64,000 nucleotides of DNA from CAWANP01 sp963783445 (GCA_963783445.1 CAWANP010000015.1:310001-374000), one strand, 5' to 3'. Counted from the first letter of the stretch, positions 19,279-28,831 are shown. Program-made: numbers and translations. The notes: generated by a model from the sequence alone, not told the origin.

Positions 19279-20008
19279 ATGACAAAGGAGCAGGAACAGG
19301 ATAGTCGCTGTGACAAGAAGATTGTCATAACCGAGGACGGCCCGTACCTGGTTCAGGGAAACATTCCGCTGGTACGCAAGATACAGGTCGTCTCCGAGTA
19401 CGGCGAGCCGCTGACGTGGAGGAAGGGCGAGGTCTTTGAGACTCCCGAGGAGTACGAGCTCTGCCGCTGCGGGCAGTCAGGCTTTAGGCCCTTCTGTGAC
19501 GTGACCCATTGCATCATCGAGTACGACGGGACAGAGACGGCGGATACGGGACCGACGGCCGGGCGCCAGCAGATATTTGAGGGAGGCACCGGGATCGTGG
19601 TCAGGCGCGATTACACGCTCTGCTCTGAATCGGGCTTTTGCGCGAACCGCAGGACCAGTATCGAAGAGATGGTACCCCATACCAGGGAGCCAGAAACACG
19701 GGCCCAGGTCATGGCCATGATCGAACGCTGTCCTTCCGGTTCTTTTGTCTATGGCATCCTGGAGGGTGAGCCTGACGTCGAGCCGGATCTGCCGCAGCAA
19801 ATTGCCGTGACAACCGAGATAACGTCTGACGGCCCCATCGCCGGCCCTCTTTGGGTCACTGGCAACATCCCCATTGAGCGAGCCGACGGGCGAGCCACTG
19901 GAGACGCGAAACCGTGTTGCTCTCTGCTGCTGCGGGCAGTCGGAGAATAAGCCTCTGTGTGACGGTAAGCATCGGGAGGTGCATGCGACGGAGCAGAAAT
20001 CCCAGTAG
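19279..20008 (+). CDS. CDGSH iron-sulfur protein with central ferredoxin-like domain (one frameshift)
   Basis: ATG 19279. The first CDGSH zinc-finger-type motif reads CRCGQSGFRPFCDVTH near residues 73-88. A central divergent mono-cluster ferredoxin domain has YTLCSESGFC and MIERCPSGSFVYGI. After a one-base break near 19900 a second CDGSH motif follows, LCCCGQSENKPLCDGKH, and the stop is TAG 20006-20008. CDGSH domains hold redox-active 2Fe-2S clusters through three Cys and one His; the middle domain would hold one 4Fe-4S cluster. The protein is probably a cytoplasmic electron carrier or redox sensor. Annotation without the frame correction would lose the second CDGSH motif. Confidence 0.85.
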
Positions 20009-20084
20009 GTGAGGTGATCAAGTAGATCGAGTCTGATACGCCCCTTTTTCCCTGTGCAATGAGTCTGTCCAGGAGGAGCCACAC

Positions 20085-21537
20085 GTGAAAGCCATCATGG
20101 TCATGTTTGATTCGCTCAACCGGCGTCTGCTGCCGTCCTATGGCTGCGACTGGGTGCATGCGCCCAATTTTCAGCGGCTGGCTGATCGTTCGGTGACCTT
20201 CGACAACAGCTACATTGCCAGCTCGCCCTGCATGCCCGCCCGGCGCGAGTTGCATACCGGGCGCTACAACTTTTTGCACCGCAGTTGGGGGCCGGTGGAG
20301 CCTTTCGATGACTCAATGCCCCGGATCCTCGATGAGAACGGGATCCACAGCCACCTGGCCAGCGATCACTATCACTACTGGGAAGAAGGCGGCTGTACCT
20401 ACCATACCCGCTATACCACCTGGGACCTGTCCCGGGGACAGGAGGGTGATCCCTGGAAGGGACAGGTGGCAGAGCCCCAGCTCCCAGAGAGTCCCAGTGG
20501 CCGGACGGGGCGGTCATGGCGGCAGGACTGGGTGAATCGTGCGCACATGGTGCGCGAGGAGGACTGGCCCCAGGCAAAGACCTTCCGCAAAGGGCTGGAG
20601 TTTCTCGATGCCAACCACGATCAGGACAACTGGTTCCTGCATATCGAGACCTTTGATCCCCACGAGCCCTTTTTTGCTCCCCAACGGTACCGTGACCTGT
20701 ACCCCCACGACTATGACGGCCCTTCCTTCGACTGGCCCGAGTATCGCCGTGTACAGGAGACTCCGGAACAGGTGCAGCACTGCCGTTACGAGTACGCGGC
20801 TCTGCTGAGCATGTGCGACGCCTACCTGGGGAAGGTCCTGGACAAGATGGACGCGCTTGACCTCTGGCAGGACACGATGCTGATCGTGAACACCGACCAC
20901 GGTTTCCTTCTGGGTGAGCATGGCTGGTGGGCCAAGGTCGTGCAGCCCTTCTACAACGAACTGGTACACACGCCGCTCTTTGTCTGGGATCCCCGCCTGG
21001 GCCTGGCTGGTGAGCGCAGCGGCGCCCTGATCCAAACCATCGATCTGGCGCCTACGGTACTCGAGTTCTTTGGTCTGGATCGCCCTGCCGATATGCGCGG
21101 CATCCCGATAGGCAAGGGGAGAAGTGGCCGTGAGGCATGTCTGTTCGGGATGCACGGTGGGCACGTTAACTGCACGGACGGGCGCTACGTGTACATGCGG
21201 GCGCCGGCGACGGCGGAGAACGGGCCGCTGTTCAATTACACCCTGATGCCCACGCACATGAAAAGGCCCTTTTCCCTTGAAGAACTTCGGGCCCTCGATC
21301 TGGCCGGAGCCCTTCTCGTTCACAAAGAGCTGCCGCACGCTCAAGGTCCCGGCAACACCGCTGGCCGGGGACGCCTTCTCGTTTGGGAACCTGCTCTTCG
21401 ATCTGGAGCGCGATCCGCAACAGGAGCAGCCCCATTGAGGATCCTGCACTCGAGGAGCGCATGATCAGCCACCTGGTCCGTCTCATGGTGGAGAATGATG
21501 CGCCATCGGAGCAGTTCCTAAGGCTCGGGCTAAAGTG
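20085..21537 (+). CDS. Sulfatase family hydrolase (two C-terminal frameshifts)
   Basis: GTG 20085 follows AGGAGG. It opens with the metal-site aspartate (MVMFDSLN, D9) and has the formylglycine signature SPCMPARRELHTGR, with C49-x-P-x-R, plus NTDHGFLLGEHG for the remaining metal and substrate contacts. The cysteine must be oxidised by a formylglycine-generating enzyme, which is not in the window. The family hydrolyses sulfate or phosphonate esters, and the substrate is unknown. Near 21308 the frame shifts to PFSFTKSCRTLKVPATPLAG and near 21434 shifts again to EDPALEERMISHLVRLMVEN, ending at TGA 21535. The full length is about 484 aa. No signal peptide is seen. Confidence 0.88.
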
Positions 21538-21605
21538 ACACAGCTTCCCGGCAACTTTTCGCTAGCTTGACGGATCCGCCATGAGTATTGGTACAGGGAG
21601 GTAGT

Positions 21606-22847
21606 GTGGTGGCTGGCGGCAAAAAATGGACCTTCATGGTGTACCTGGCGGGCGACAACAACCTGGAGTCTTTTGGCACCAAGGATCTGATCGAGATGAA
21701 GGTGGCCGGCTCCAGCGATCAGGTCTCCGTTGTGGCCCAGTTCGACCGCATGTCCGACGAGGGGACGCGGCGCTACTATCTGGCCCGCGAAGGGAGTTTG
21801 CAGGACAACTGCGTGGCTGAATTGCCAGAGACCAATACAGGGGACCCGAGAACCCTCTCTGATTTCATCTCCTGGGCCTGCAGCAGCTACCCGGCCGAGC
21901 ACTATGCGTTGGTGATCTGGAATCACGGGGCGGGCTGGAAGGATGATGATATCTACCGCGTAACAGAGGCCCGGGGCATGGCTGGCATGGTCGGTCGAGG
22001 ACAGGTCCGCAGCCTGTCCTCGGGCAAGCCTGGTCGGGTGCTCTTTGCCACCACGATAGCCAAGTTGGTCAACGAATCAATAATACGGGCCATCGCTTTT
22101 GATGACAGCGACGCCGATTTCCTGGACAACCACGAGCTAAAGCGTGTGCTGCAGCAGGCAGCCCCCGCCTTTGGCGGACGGCTTGACCTCCTGGGCTTTG
22201 ACGCCTGCCTGATGAGCATGCTGGAGGTCGATTACCAGCTCCAGTACCTCTGCCAGGTGACTGTGGGTTCGCAGGAGAACGAACCGGGAGATGGCTGGCC
22301 CTACGGCGCCATTGTCCGGCAGCTCACGGCCGATCCGGACATGGCGGCCGAAACCCTGGGGAAGATCATTGTTCAGGAGTATGATCTTTCCGTCCGTATC
22401 AATCAGCCGAATGTATCGGTGACCCAATCGGCCGTCGCACTGGACCGGCTGGAGCCGGTCGCCGGGGCGGTGGGCCAGCTAGGGGATACGTTGCTGGCGC
22501 ACATGGCTGACCGGGCCATGATGGGCACTGTGTTCAACGCTCTGCGTTTTGCTCAGAGCTTTAGCGACCGCGACTATATCGACCTCGGTCACTTTTGCCA
22601 ATTGCTGGCGGCAGACGACGTAGACGGAGCGATTGGAGTGATGGCCCAGTCTGTCGTGGATCTGCTGGCGGCGGATACGTCGCCCGTGATCGCAGAGGCG
22701 CACCATGGCCCTGAGGTTGAAGATGCTTCCGGGCTCAGCATCTATTTTCCGATGCGGGTCGTGAGTCCCCTCTACAGAGACCTTGATTTTGCTCAGAACC
22801 ATGGCTGGGACGAGTTTCTGAGCACTTTTGTCAATCCCAATGGATAG
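21606..22847 (+). CDS. Clostripain-family (C11) cysteine peptidase
   Basis: GTG 21606 follows GGGAGG; an upstream TTG is less likely. The 413-aa protein begins KKWTFMVYLAGDNNLE, the hallmark of peptidase family C11. The catalytic histidine lies in LVIWNHGAGW and the cysteine in LLGFDACLMSMLEV. These caspase-like enzymes cut after basic residues and are often self-activated. There is no signal peptide, so it may be cytoplasmic or non-classically exported. It ends with an alpha/beta region, SGLSIYFPMRVVSPLY, typical of the family. The preceding sulfatase gene is in the same orientation at 68 nt. Confidence 0.88.
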   Translation: MVAGGKKWTFMVYLAGDNNLESFGTKDLIEMKVAGSSDQVSVVAQFDRMSDEGTRRYYLAREGSLQDNCVAELPETNTGDPRTLSDFISWACSSYPAEHYALVIWNHGAGWKDDDIYRVTEARGMAGMVGRGQVRSLSSGKPGRVLFATTIAKLVNESIIRAIAFDDSDADFLDNHELKRVLQQAAPAFGGRLDLLGFDACLMSMLEVDYQLQYLCQVTVGSQENEPGDGWPYGAIVRQLTADPDMAAETLGKIIVQEYDLSVRINQPNVSVTQSAVALDRLEPVAGAVGQLGDTLLAHMADRAMMGTVFNALRFAQSFSDRDYIDLGHFCQLLAADDVDGAIGVMAQSVVDLLAADTSPVIAEAHHGPEVEDASGLSIYFPMRVVSPLYRDLDFAQNHGWDEFLSTFVNPNG

Positions 22848-23193
22848 GAAAGGGCCATGGGCTCCTGGCACAATTGATTCATGGTAGACGCCTCCCCAAT
22901 GTCTACCCGGAGCGAGTCTTTGAGGTCCCCCCGAGGATCCCTGGTTGATCGTGATGCCTCCCTTTGGTTTCGAGGTTTGACATCCCTCTGCGGCTACAGT
23001 ACCATGGGGTTCGTAGATAAGTCAGTAGTCCGTAGTGCGCTACATGGGTTGCTAAACTTTCTGGAATCTGTGCCTGGGTGCATGTATTGAATCCCTTGGG
23101 TTTGGATGAAATCGGGTCAGGATTGCGGCCCGTGACAAGCTTTCAGAACACCGTTTGCGGTCTACTGACAATCGATCGTGGAGGGAAGGGATC
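22848..23193. other. Intergenic region, nothing recognised
   Basis: These 346 bases hold no sustained coding frame, promoter of good quality, hairpin terminator or repeat that I can support. Confidence 0.4.
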
Positions 23194-23373
23194 ATGCAAC
23201 AGGACGTACAGATCGAGAGCAAGTGCCACGCCTGCGGTTTGCGCGGACGTGCCGAAGAAAAGCCCAAATCGCTGGTTGCGCGCCTTTGGCGGTGGCACAC
23301 CGGTTGGTGTCCAGGTTGGAAGGCCTACGTCCAGGAACTGGAGAGCAAGGGGCTGGAAGTGCCCCAGGCCTGA
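23194..23373 (+). CDS. Small Cys/Trp-rich protein, function unknown
   Basis: ATG 23194 follows GGAAGGG. The 59-aa protein has a CxxC knuckle (KCHACGLRGRAEEKP) and a highly patterned second half, WRWHTGWCPGWKAYVQELES. The single CxxC plus a later WCPGW cysteine suggests metal binding or a redox role, but there is no second complete pair. The strong codon character and the ribosome site make it a real gene. It is too short for a confident family assignment. Confidence 0.7.
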   Translation: MQQDVQIESKCHACGLRGRAEEKPKSLVARLWRWHTGWCPGWKAYVQELESKGLEVPQA

Positions 23374-23413
23374 CAGAGGTTGAGAAGCCAACCCTGCGTC
23401 CAGCCTTGGTTGG

Positions 23414-23542
23414 ATGCAGGTGCATGGCTGCCACGCTATCATCTATGTGGATTCCAAGCAGAACCAGGCGCTGGGAGTCGAACTGGCGGCCCGGGCAGGG
23501 CAGGAAATCGGCCTGACCAGGGCACAGGCCGGGCCCGGATGA
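23414..23542 (+). CDS. Possible 42-aa small protein
   Basis: ATG 23414 opens MQVHGCHAIIYVDSKQNQAL and continues with a coding-like helix, GVELAARAGQEIGL, to TGA 23540. No clear ribosome site precedes it. It could be a fragment of a longer gene broken by an indel or a chance frame. Confidence 0.25.
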   Translation: MQVHGCHAIIYVDSKQNQALGVELAARAGQEIGLTRAQAGPG

Positions 23543-23579
23543 CCTGCTGTGCCCATGGTATCCCCGGTCAGCGGCGGCC

Positions 23580-24272
23580 TTAGTTCTGGCGAAAGTCGAT
23601 GTGATAGACCTGGATCCCTTTTTCGCAGTTGGCCGAGGTCGGAGCCTCCACTGTGTTGGACTGGCAGTCCCAGCTCTTCTTCTCGGGAACCACGCACGCG
23701 TACCAGAGGACCTCGCGGGGACGGTTGTCCAGGGTGCCGTCCCAGTTGTGGTCACCGGTGGCCTCCCAGCTTGACCTTGTCCCAGTCGCCATCATAGTTG
23801 TCAGCCCAAATAGTGCACCCAGACATCGCCTTCCGGCTCGCCGTACTGGTTGAGGACAAAGCCAAAGAGCCGGGTCAGCGAGCAGTTGGGGTAGGTGGCC
23901 ACGATCTCGCCGGTCCATGCGTAGGGAGGTGGGTAGCCATTGACCATGATGGGCAGGAAGGCGGTGGTGGTGATAGCGGCGCTGAACGAGCCAGCGGCGC
24001 TGAACGGGCGCTAGCCAGCGGCGCTGCACATGAGTCGCCTGCGTTCACGGTCGTCATCCGTGCCATTTGGGGCGGGCTCTGCGCTGGGGAGAGTCCCTGG
24101 CTTGGCGAAACGGGCTTGTGGACAGTGCCGGTTTTGGCCGATACCAGCAGGGTAGCTGCGGCCATGCTGAGCAGCAGCAATGTGATGCCCAATGCCATGC
24201 TGGTCCAGACCTGCTGCCGCCTGGGCCTTTTGTGCAAACGGTGCGATTGTTGCGGCTTGCTCCACCTACCAT
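23580..24272 (-). pseudogene. Secreted protein of unknown function, frameshifted
   Basis: ATG 24272 has AAAAGGAGTAGACCC upstream, an excellent ribosome site. A break near 24215 leads to the membrane or signal segment MALGITLLLLSMAAATLLVSA. The mature part reads FLPIMVNGYPPPYAWTGEIV and CSLTRLFGFVLNQYGEPEGDV in one frame and TGDHNWDGTLDNRPREVLWYACVV up to VYHIDFRQN in another, with breaks near 24000 and 23780-23810. A short tandem repeat (CCAGCGGCGCTGAAC and variants, 23985-24035) coincides with one break. The pattern fits an exported protein with a Gly/Asp-rich beta fold. No family is recognised. Confidence 0.6.
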
Positions 24273-24390
24273 GGGTCTACTCCTTTTCTCGGGCGTTGCT
24301 GCAGTATAGCACAAGGGCGTGGAACGAGCAAGGGCTCCGTTTCCACTTTTGCGCGTGCTGTGGCGCCTTTCAAGGCCTTACGGATGCCAT

Positions 24391-25611
24391 CTATCTCAAG
24401 CCCGCCTTGACCAGTCCCTGTGGCTTTCGTCCCATAGCTTGAAGTGCTTGATCCAGGCCTGCCACCATCTGGGCGATATCCCCTTCTCCGATAGTCAGCG
24501 GGGGATAGAAACGCAGTAGATTGGCCTCGGGCTTGCATCCAACAAGGAATCCTCGCGCCAACAGCTCGCGATGTAACACGGAGGCCAGCGATACCCCAGG
24601 ATCAGCCTCAAACTCCATGGCGATCATGAGCCCTCGGCCTCGTACTCTTTTTACCACATCAAAGCGCTCTTCCATCCGTCTCAGCTCACCCAGAAAATGA
24701 TCGCCCATCCGCTCGCTCCTCGCTACCAGCTTTTCTTCCCGGATAACCGCGACCACCTCGCTGGCGACGGCGCAGCCCAGCGGGTCGTTCTGGTGTGACT
24801 GGGCGTAGCGAAAGCCCCCGTCCAGCAACTTACCAGCGACTTCTTGCTTCATTGCGACAGCGCTCACCGGGTAGCCATTGCCCAAACCCTTTCCCAAGGA
24901 AATGACATCTGGCTCGAGACCATAATGATTGAAGCCGTACCAGGCCCCCGTGCGTCCCATGCCCGTGGTCACCTCGTCCACGACGATCAGGCCATCCCGG
25001 GCTTTGACCATGCTGGCCAGGTTCCGGACCAGCGCCCTGGGCGGCAGTCTCACCGTACCGCCCGAATTGCCTGGCTCAAAGACCAATCCTCCGCTGCGAT
25101 CAAAAGGGATCCGCTGCAAGTGCTCGCAAAGCGGGTTGCATTCGCCTATCTCAGGGCAGCCGGTACAGACCCCCCAATCGAAACAGAACCACTCTTCTTG
25201 GCTCTTTCTACCCGCGGAACCGTAGGCGGCCAGGTAGGAATCGGTCAGTGTCAGGAGCAACGGCCGTTCTGTGAGGCGCCTGGTGATCTGAACCCCGAAC
25301 TCAACCGCCTCACTCCCCGAACTCAAAAAGACGCACTTTCCGTTGCCCATGCCAAGTGTGGCCAGCACTGCGGCGGCTGCCTCCTCGACGACGTCCGCTG
25401 TGTAGCGATAGCCGAGATGGCTGACTCGCTCAAGCTGTGCTCCGAGGGCCTCATTGATGCGCGGATGGTTGTGTCCCAGGCCCAAACACCACACGCCTGC
25501 CTCAAAGTCGGCGTACTTGTTCCCGTCGGTGTCATAGAGGTAGCAGCCCTCCGCGCGAACGATGCCGGTCTTGACCAGATCGTAACCGGAACACCGGAAT
25601 ACGTGACTCAC
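24391..25611 (-). CDS. Class-III pyridoxal-phosphate aminotransferase
   Basis: The 406-aa protein starts at ATG 25611. It has the fold-type I class-III features YLYDTDGNKYADFEAGVWC, the phosphate-binding FLSSGSEAVEFGVQ, VVDEVTTGMGRTGAWYG with the PLP-contact aspartate, and the Schiff-base lysine in ISLGKGLGNGYPVSA. It transfers an amino group from an omega-amino donor to a keto acid or aldehyde; the group includes ornithine, acetylornithine and GABA transaminases. Unusual is a cysteine cluster near residues 150-175 (FCFDWGVCTGCPEIGECNPLC, shown in part), which could bind a metal. It is intact and probably monocistronic. Confidence 0.88.
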   Translation of the reverse strand: MSHVFRCSGYDLVKTGIVRAEGCYLYDTDGNKYADFEAGVWCLGLGHNHPRINEALGAQLERVSHLGYRYTADVVEEAAAAVLATLGMGNGKCVFLSSGSEAVEFGVQITRRLTERPLLLTLTDSYLAAYGSAGRKSQEEWFCFDWGVCTGCPEIGECNPLCEHLQRIPFDRSGGLVFEPGNSGGTVRLPPRALVRNLASMVKARDGLIVVDEVTTGMGRTGAWYGFNHYGLEPDVISLGKGLGNGYPVSAVAMKQEVAGKLLDGGFRYAQSHQNDPLGCAVASEVVAVIREEKLVARSERMGDHFLGELRRMEERFDVVKRVRGRGLMIAMEFEADPGVSLASVLHRELLARGFLVGCKPEANLLRFYPPLTIGEGDIAQMVAGLDQALQAMGRKPQGLVKAGLR

Positions 25612-25658
25612 GGTTCCTCCTTGTGTGCAGCTCTTGTGTCCGATGTGATTGGTCTATG

Positions 25659-26340
25659 CTAGCGCAGTGCCAGCAGCTCAGACACGGTGACGAACCGGTA
25701 GCCCTGCTCCCGCAGGCCCCGGATGATGCCCGGCAGGGCTTCTCTGGATGCAGGCCGGTTCTTGGCCATGACGTGCAGTAAAATGATAGAACCTGGGCGC
25801 GTGTCTGCCAATACCTGCTCAACGATGCGCTGTGGGTCGTCCGGGGTACCCGAGTATCTTTCGGGGGCAACGTCCCAAAAGATGTTCTTGCGCCCTGACC
25901 GCCACAGGTAGCAGGGCAAAACGACCAGCTTTTTTCCGCCCGGTGACCGAAAGTGGATGTCGCCTTTGTTGTCCTGACTCTGGATTCTTGGCCAGTGCCT
26001 TGCCAGTGACAAAGAAGGTCGCCTTGACGTCTTGTTCACTGAGCACCTGCAGGACCTGTTCTGTGAACTGCTCGGAGGGTCCGTCGTCGAAGGTCAAGGC
26101 GACCACGCGGTGGTCTGTCTCCACGCGTGGCACGATGCCGCCGAAAAGCTGGATGGTACGAGCCTTGCTCAGTTTCCAGGCGGAGAAGGTGACCAGTGCG
26201 GTAGCAACGACGACGATGGCCGAGATCCTCAGCGCCAGCGCCTGCGGGTTGGATGCAGGCCCTCGGAAGACGCGCCAGGCAGCCAGCCCGGCCCCAGTCA
26301 GGATGACGGCAAGCAGCAGCAGGGTTCCAATCTCAAGCAT
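25659..26340 (-). pseudogene. Polysaccharide deacetylase with internal deletion and frameshift
   Basis: ATG 26340 lies about 7 nt after a TATACT box. An N-terminal helix (GTLLLLAVILTGAGLAAW) and a second hydrophobic stretch precede the NodB-type domain: VVALTFDDGPSEQFTEQVL carries the first metal aspartate, followed by KATFFVTGKALAKNPE. At about 25990 the sequence jumps in another frame to NKGDIHFRSPGGKKLVVLP and then IILLHVMAKNRPASREALP, the C-terminal part of the family. The stretch between, normally about 60 residues with the HxxxH metal site (NHTYSH type), is absent. Without it the enzyme, which removes acetyl groups from peptidoglycan or chitin-like glycans, should be inactive. Confidence 0.75.
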
Positions 26341-26346
26341 GGTGCC

Positions 26347-26376
26347 AGTATAGCAAGCTTGTTGCATCCCTGTCAA
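26347..26376 (-). promoter_or_regulatory. Promoter of the deacetylase gene, apparently leaderless
   Basis: On the minus strand, TTGACA (26376-26371), 18 nt, TATACT (26352-26347). Transcription should begin around 26340, which is the A of the start codon. Confidence 0.7.
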
Positions 26377-26464
26377 GCCTGGTGGGATGATGGGGACCTC
26401 TCGCTTCGCGTCAGGATCAGACTGTTCGTACCGAGGTCTGGATCTGATCTTCCGCGCAGAAAAA

Positions 26465-26496
26465 GACCTCGGGGGTTATTCTGAACCCCCGAGGTC
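26465..26496 (-). terminator. Rho-independent terminator of the surface-protein gene
   Basis: A perfect 13-bp stem, GACCTCGGGGGTT with AACCCCCGAGGTC, and a 6-nt loop. On the minus strand it is followed by TTTTTCTG. On the plus strand TTTT also follows at short distance, so it may work both ways. The stem is almost identical to the hairpin at 4832-4862. Confidence 0.8.
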
Positions 26497-26526
26497 GAGA
26501 CTTTTGGGTTTGCTAGTTTGGTTTGC

Positions 26527-28794
26527 TCACGGTCGCTGCTGTACTCTCAGGGCCCGAATTGCTGTGCCTGCCAGCAGTAGCGCGGCTCCCAGCATCGCCA
26601 AGCCCAGGGCCAGGATCGGAGCGGTAGTCTCCCCACCCGTATCGGGAGGCTCGGTCACGAGTGTCACTGTGGCGTCGTCCTTTCCGGTCACCTCGCGCTG
26701 CCTGGAGTCTATGACCGTGGCCGTGATGGTGTCGGTCACCATGAGGCCGACTTCGCCTTCTACGACAGCCTCAAAGGTACAGGTGTAGCTGTCTCCTGGT
26801 TCGATGACGTCGCCAAGCGCGCAGGTGCTGTTGGTTATCTCCGTGTTGCCCGAGTCGGTTGGGTCGCCATAGATATCATCTGTCAGGGCCCTGAGGCGAA
26901 CAGGCACGCCCTCTTCACTGCCATTGGTGACGTCAACCAGGTACTGGATGGTATCGCTGGGCACGTAGGCGATCTCTGGATCCGCCGTCTTGGTCACGGT
27001 GATGAGTAGGGGGGGCGCGGCTGTGATGGTTACGGTTGCGGTATCGCTGGCCTGTACCGGTGTGCCATTGGCGGCTGGGGCCGCAGTGGTCACCGAATCC
27101 ACCGTCCCACTAGCCGTGGTGATCTGCGCCGTAGCGGTCACTGTGTCGGTCACAAGGTCGCCGGCACTACCCCCTACCTCGGCCCGGAAGGTGCACTGGT
27201 AGCTGTCACCTTGCTGGATGGTCTGATCAAGCTGGCAGGTACTGTTTGCGATGGCTGCGTTGCCCGGGTCGGCTAGGTCGCCATGGGGCACGTCGTCCAG
27301 GCCGGTGAGGTCTACCGCAACGCTGGCCACGCTGTCGTTCTCCACGAGCACGGTGTAGGTCACCCGGCCCCGCGGTTCCATCACGGTGATTGGCTCGACC
27401 GACTTGGTTACGGTGATACTGGGTACCGGCTCGTCGACAAAGGTACACAGTATGGTCTCTTCTTCGGCCAGTACAATGCTGACGTTGGCCTCGCCGTATT
27501 CGACCTGGCTGCTGTCCTGCCCTTCGCAGGTGATCTGCTGAAGATCCCAGCCTGTCGGTACCGTTTCACTAAAGATATAGGTAGCGTCAGGCGTCAGCCC
27601 GGTGAACTCTTGCTCGTCGCCATGCGCCAGCGAGAAAGATGCCGGCGTGTCGTTGCTGGTAAACGCAAAGTCCCCAGCAATGCCAGGCGGATCCGTCTGC
27701 TTCAGGACCGTGATGCCAGCTTGCCGTCGGGTGTTGGTGAAGGTACAGACGATGTCGTCGTCAGGCAGGACCGATATCGCGTGCGGGCCGGGCCCGCTGC
27801 CGCTGGCGGCTGGATCGGTCGTGCCCCGGTTGACACATTCGAGCGAGATGGCATAGTCGGGCAGGACGGTGTCGCTGCCTGCCGTTTCACTGACGTGGTG
27901 CATCGCGCCTGGCTCAGCAATCGTGCCTGCCGTGACGGTTACGACCCCCGTGGTACCCAGGTCGCCTATGCCTTCAACCGAGTCGGTGTCGTCGATGTAG
28001 AGGTTAAAGAGACCCGGATCCTCGGTCGGACTCAAGCTCTTGACCAACTCGAGGTGCGCCGTCTTGGGAACCAGCAAGCCTGCCAGGTCGATGGCGCCTG
28101 CCCTGCACTTTGAGGTCTGGTCGGGGACGGCATCGCTCTCGTCGCTACAGTCGGCAGTCACGTTGATGTCCCAACTTATGACTGTTCCTACGTCAGCGAT
28201 GCCGTTGCCATCGCTGTCCTGGCAGGTAATGGTAATGGTCTCGTCCTCGTTGAGAAAATAGTAGGCGCTTGCATTCCGCTGGATGTCGCCACAAGTGTCG
28301 GCTCGCGCCAATTCTCCGTTGTAGAAGGGCCCGGTACCCCTGTTCAGATCCAGGTCTTCGTTGGTGGTGGACACAGGGTGCAAATAGTCGCGGAAGCAGG
28401 CTGAGCCTCGATCCAGGGCATTCCCGCCATCCTCGGCGATGTAGAACCCGATGTCGTAGCGCCCGCTGGACCGCGACTGCAGGGTGGCTGCGATCTTGAC
28501 CTCGATCTCTTCGCCCGGGGTACAGGTTTCTGGGCCTTCGATCCGTTCGAGCCGCGTCAGTTGTACGTCGGCCGCCGTGCAGATGGTAGTCTGGTCGAAA
28601 TCGGCTGCATCCCGGAGACAGGGTTGGCCTGCCGCCTGGCCCAAGAATTCATCCAGCCACGAAAAGCGCGCTGACTCGGCTTCAGCCTGGAGCTGGGAAA
28701 CTACTAGGGCCAGGCCTGCAACGAGCAGTATCACTACCAAGATCGTCAGAACCCACCGTGCGGCCATGGGCAACCTATTGAGAAGCTCAGCCAT
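26527..28794 (-). CDS. Large cell-surface protein with DUF11-like repeats and LPXTG-like sorting signal
   Basis: ATG 28794 follows GGAGGG. The 755-aa protein has an N-terminal membrane segment (WVLTILVVILLVAGLALVV), a Cys-containing N-terminal region, a SpaA/prealbumin-like segment with FTNTRR, two DUF11-type beta domains (SITVTKSVEP and LITVTKTADP, each followed by the alternating pattern ENDSVASVAVDLTGL or TNGSEEGVPVRLRAL), and a C-terminal PPDTGGE followed by a 23-residue helix and RALRVQQRP. That ending is a cell-wall sorting signal of LPxTG type. It lies divergent from a sortase gene, which is probably its partner. It should be covalently anchored outside the cell. Codon use is uniform and the gene intact. 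Confidence 0.88.
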   Translation of the reverse strand: MAELLNRLPMAARWVLTILVVILLVAGLALVVSQLQAEAESARFSWLDEFLGQAAGQPCLRDAADFDQTTICTAADVQLTRLERIEGPETCTPGEEIEVKIAATLQSRSSGRYDIGFYIAEDGGNALDRGSACFRDYLHPVSTTNEDLDLNRGTGPFYNGELARADTCGDIQRNASAYYFLNEDETITITCQDSDGNGIADVGTVISWDINVTADCSDESDAVPDQTSKCRAGAIDLAGLLVPKTAHLELVKSLSPTEDPGLFNLYIDDTDSVEGIGDLGTTGVVTVTAGTIAEPGAMHHVSETAGSDTVLPDYAISLECVNRGTTDPAASGSGPGPHAISVLPDDDIVCTFTNTRRQAGITVLKQTDPPGIAGDFAFTSNDTPASFSLAHGDEQEFTGLTPDATYIFSETVPTGWDLQQITCEGQDSSQVEYGEANVSIVLAEEETILCTFVDEPVPSITVTKSVEPITVMEPRGRVTYTVLVENDSVASVAVDLTGLDDVPHGDLADPGNAAIANSTCQLDQTIQQGDSYQCTFRAEVGGSAGDLVTDTVTATAQITTASGTVDSVTTAAPAANGTPVQASDTATVTITAAPPLLITVTKTADPEIAYVPSDTIQYLVDVTNGSEEGVPVRLRALTDDIYGDPTDSGNTEITNSTCALGDVIEPGDSYTCTFEAVVEGEVGLMVTDTITATVIDSRQREVTGKDDATVTLVTEPPDTGGETTAPILALGLAMLGAALLLAGTAIRALRVQQRP

Positions 28795-28818
28795 TGGATC
28801 CCTCCTCTGTTTATTTTG

Positions 28819-28831
28819 GTGTATTATACAC
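28819..28831. promoter_or_regulatory. 13-bp palindrome over the -10 box
   Basis: GTGTATTATACAC is a perfect palindrome that contains the minus-strand TATAAT (28828-28823). It may be an operator or only reflect AT-rich -10 sequence. Confidence 0.45.
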
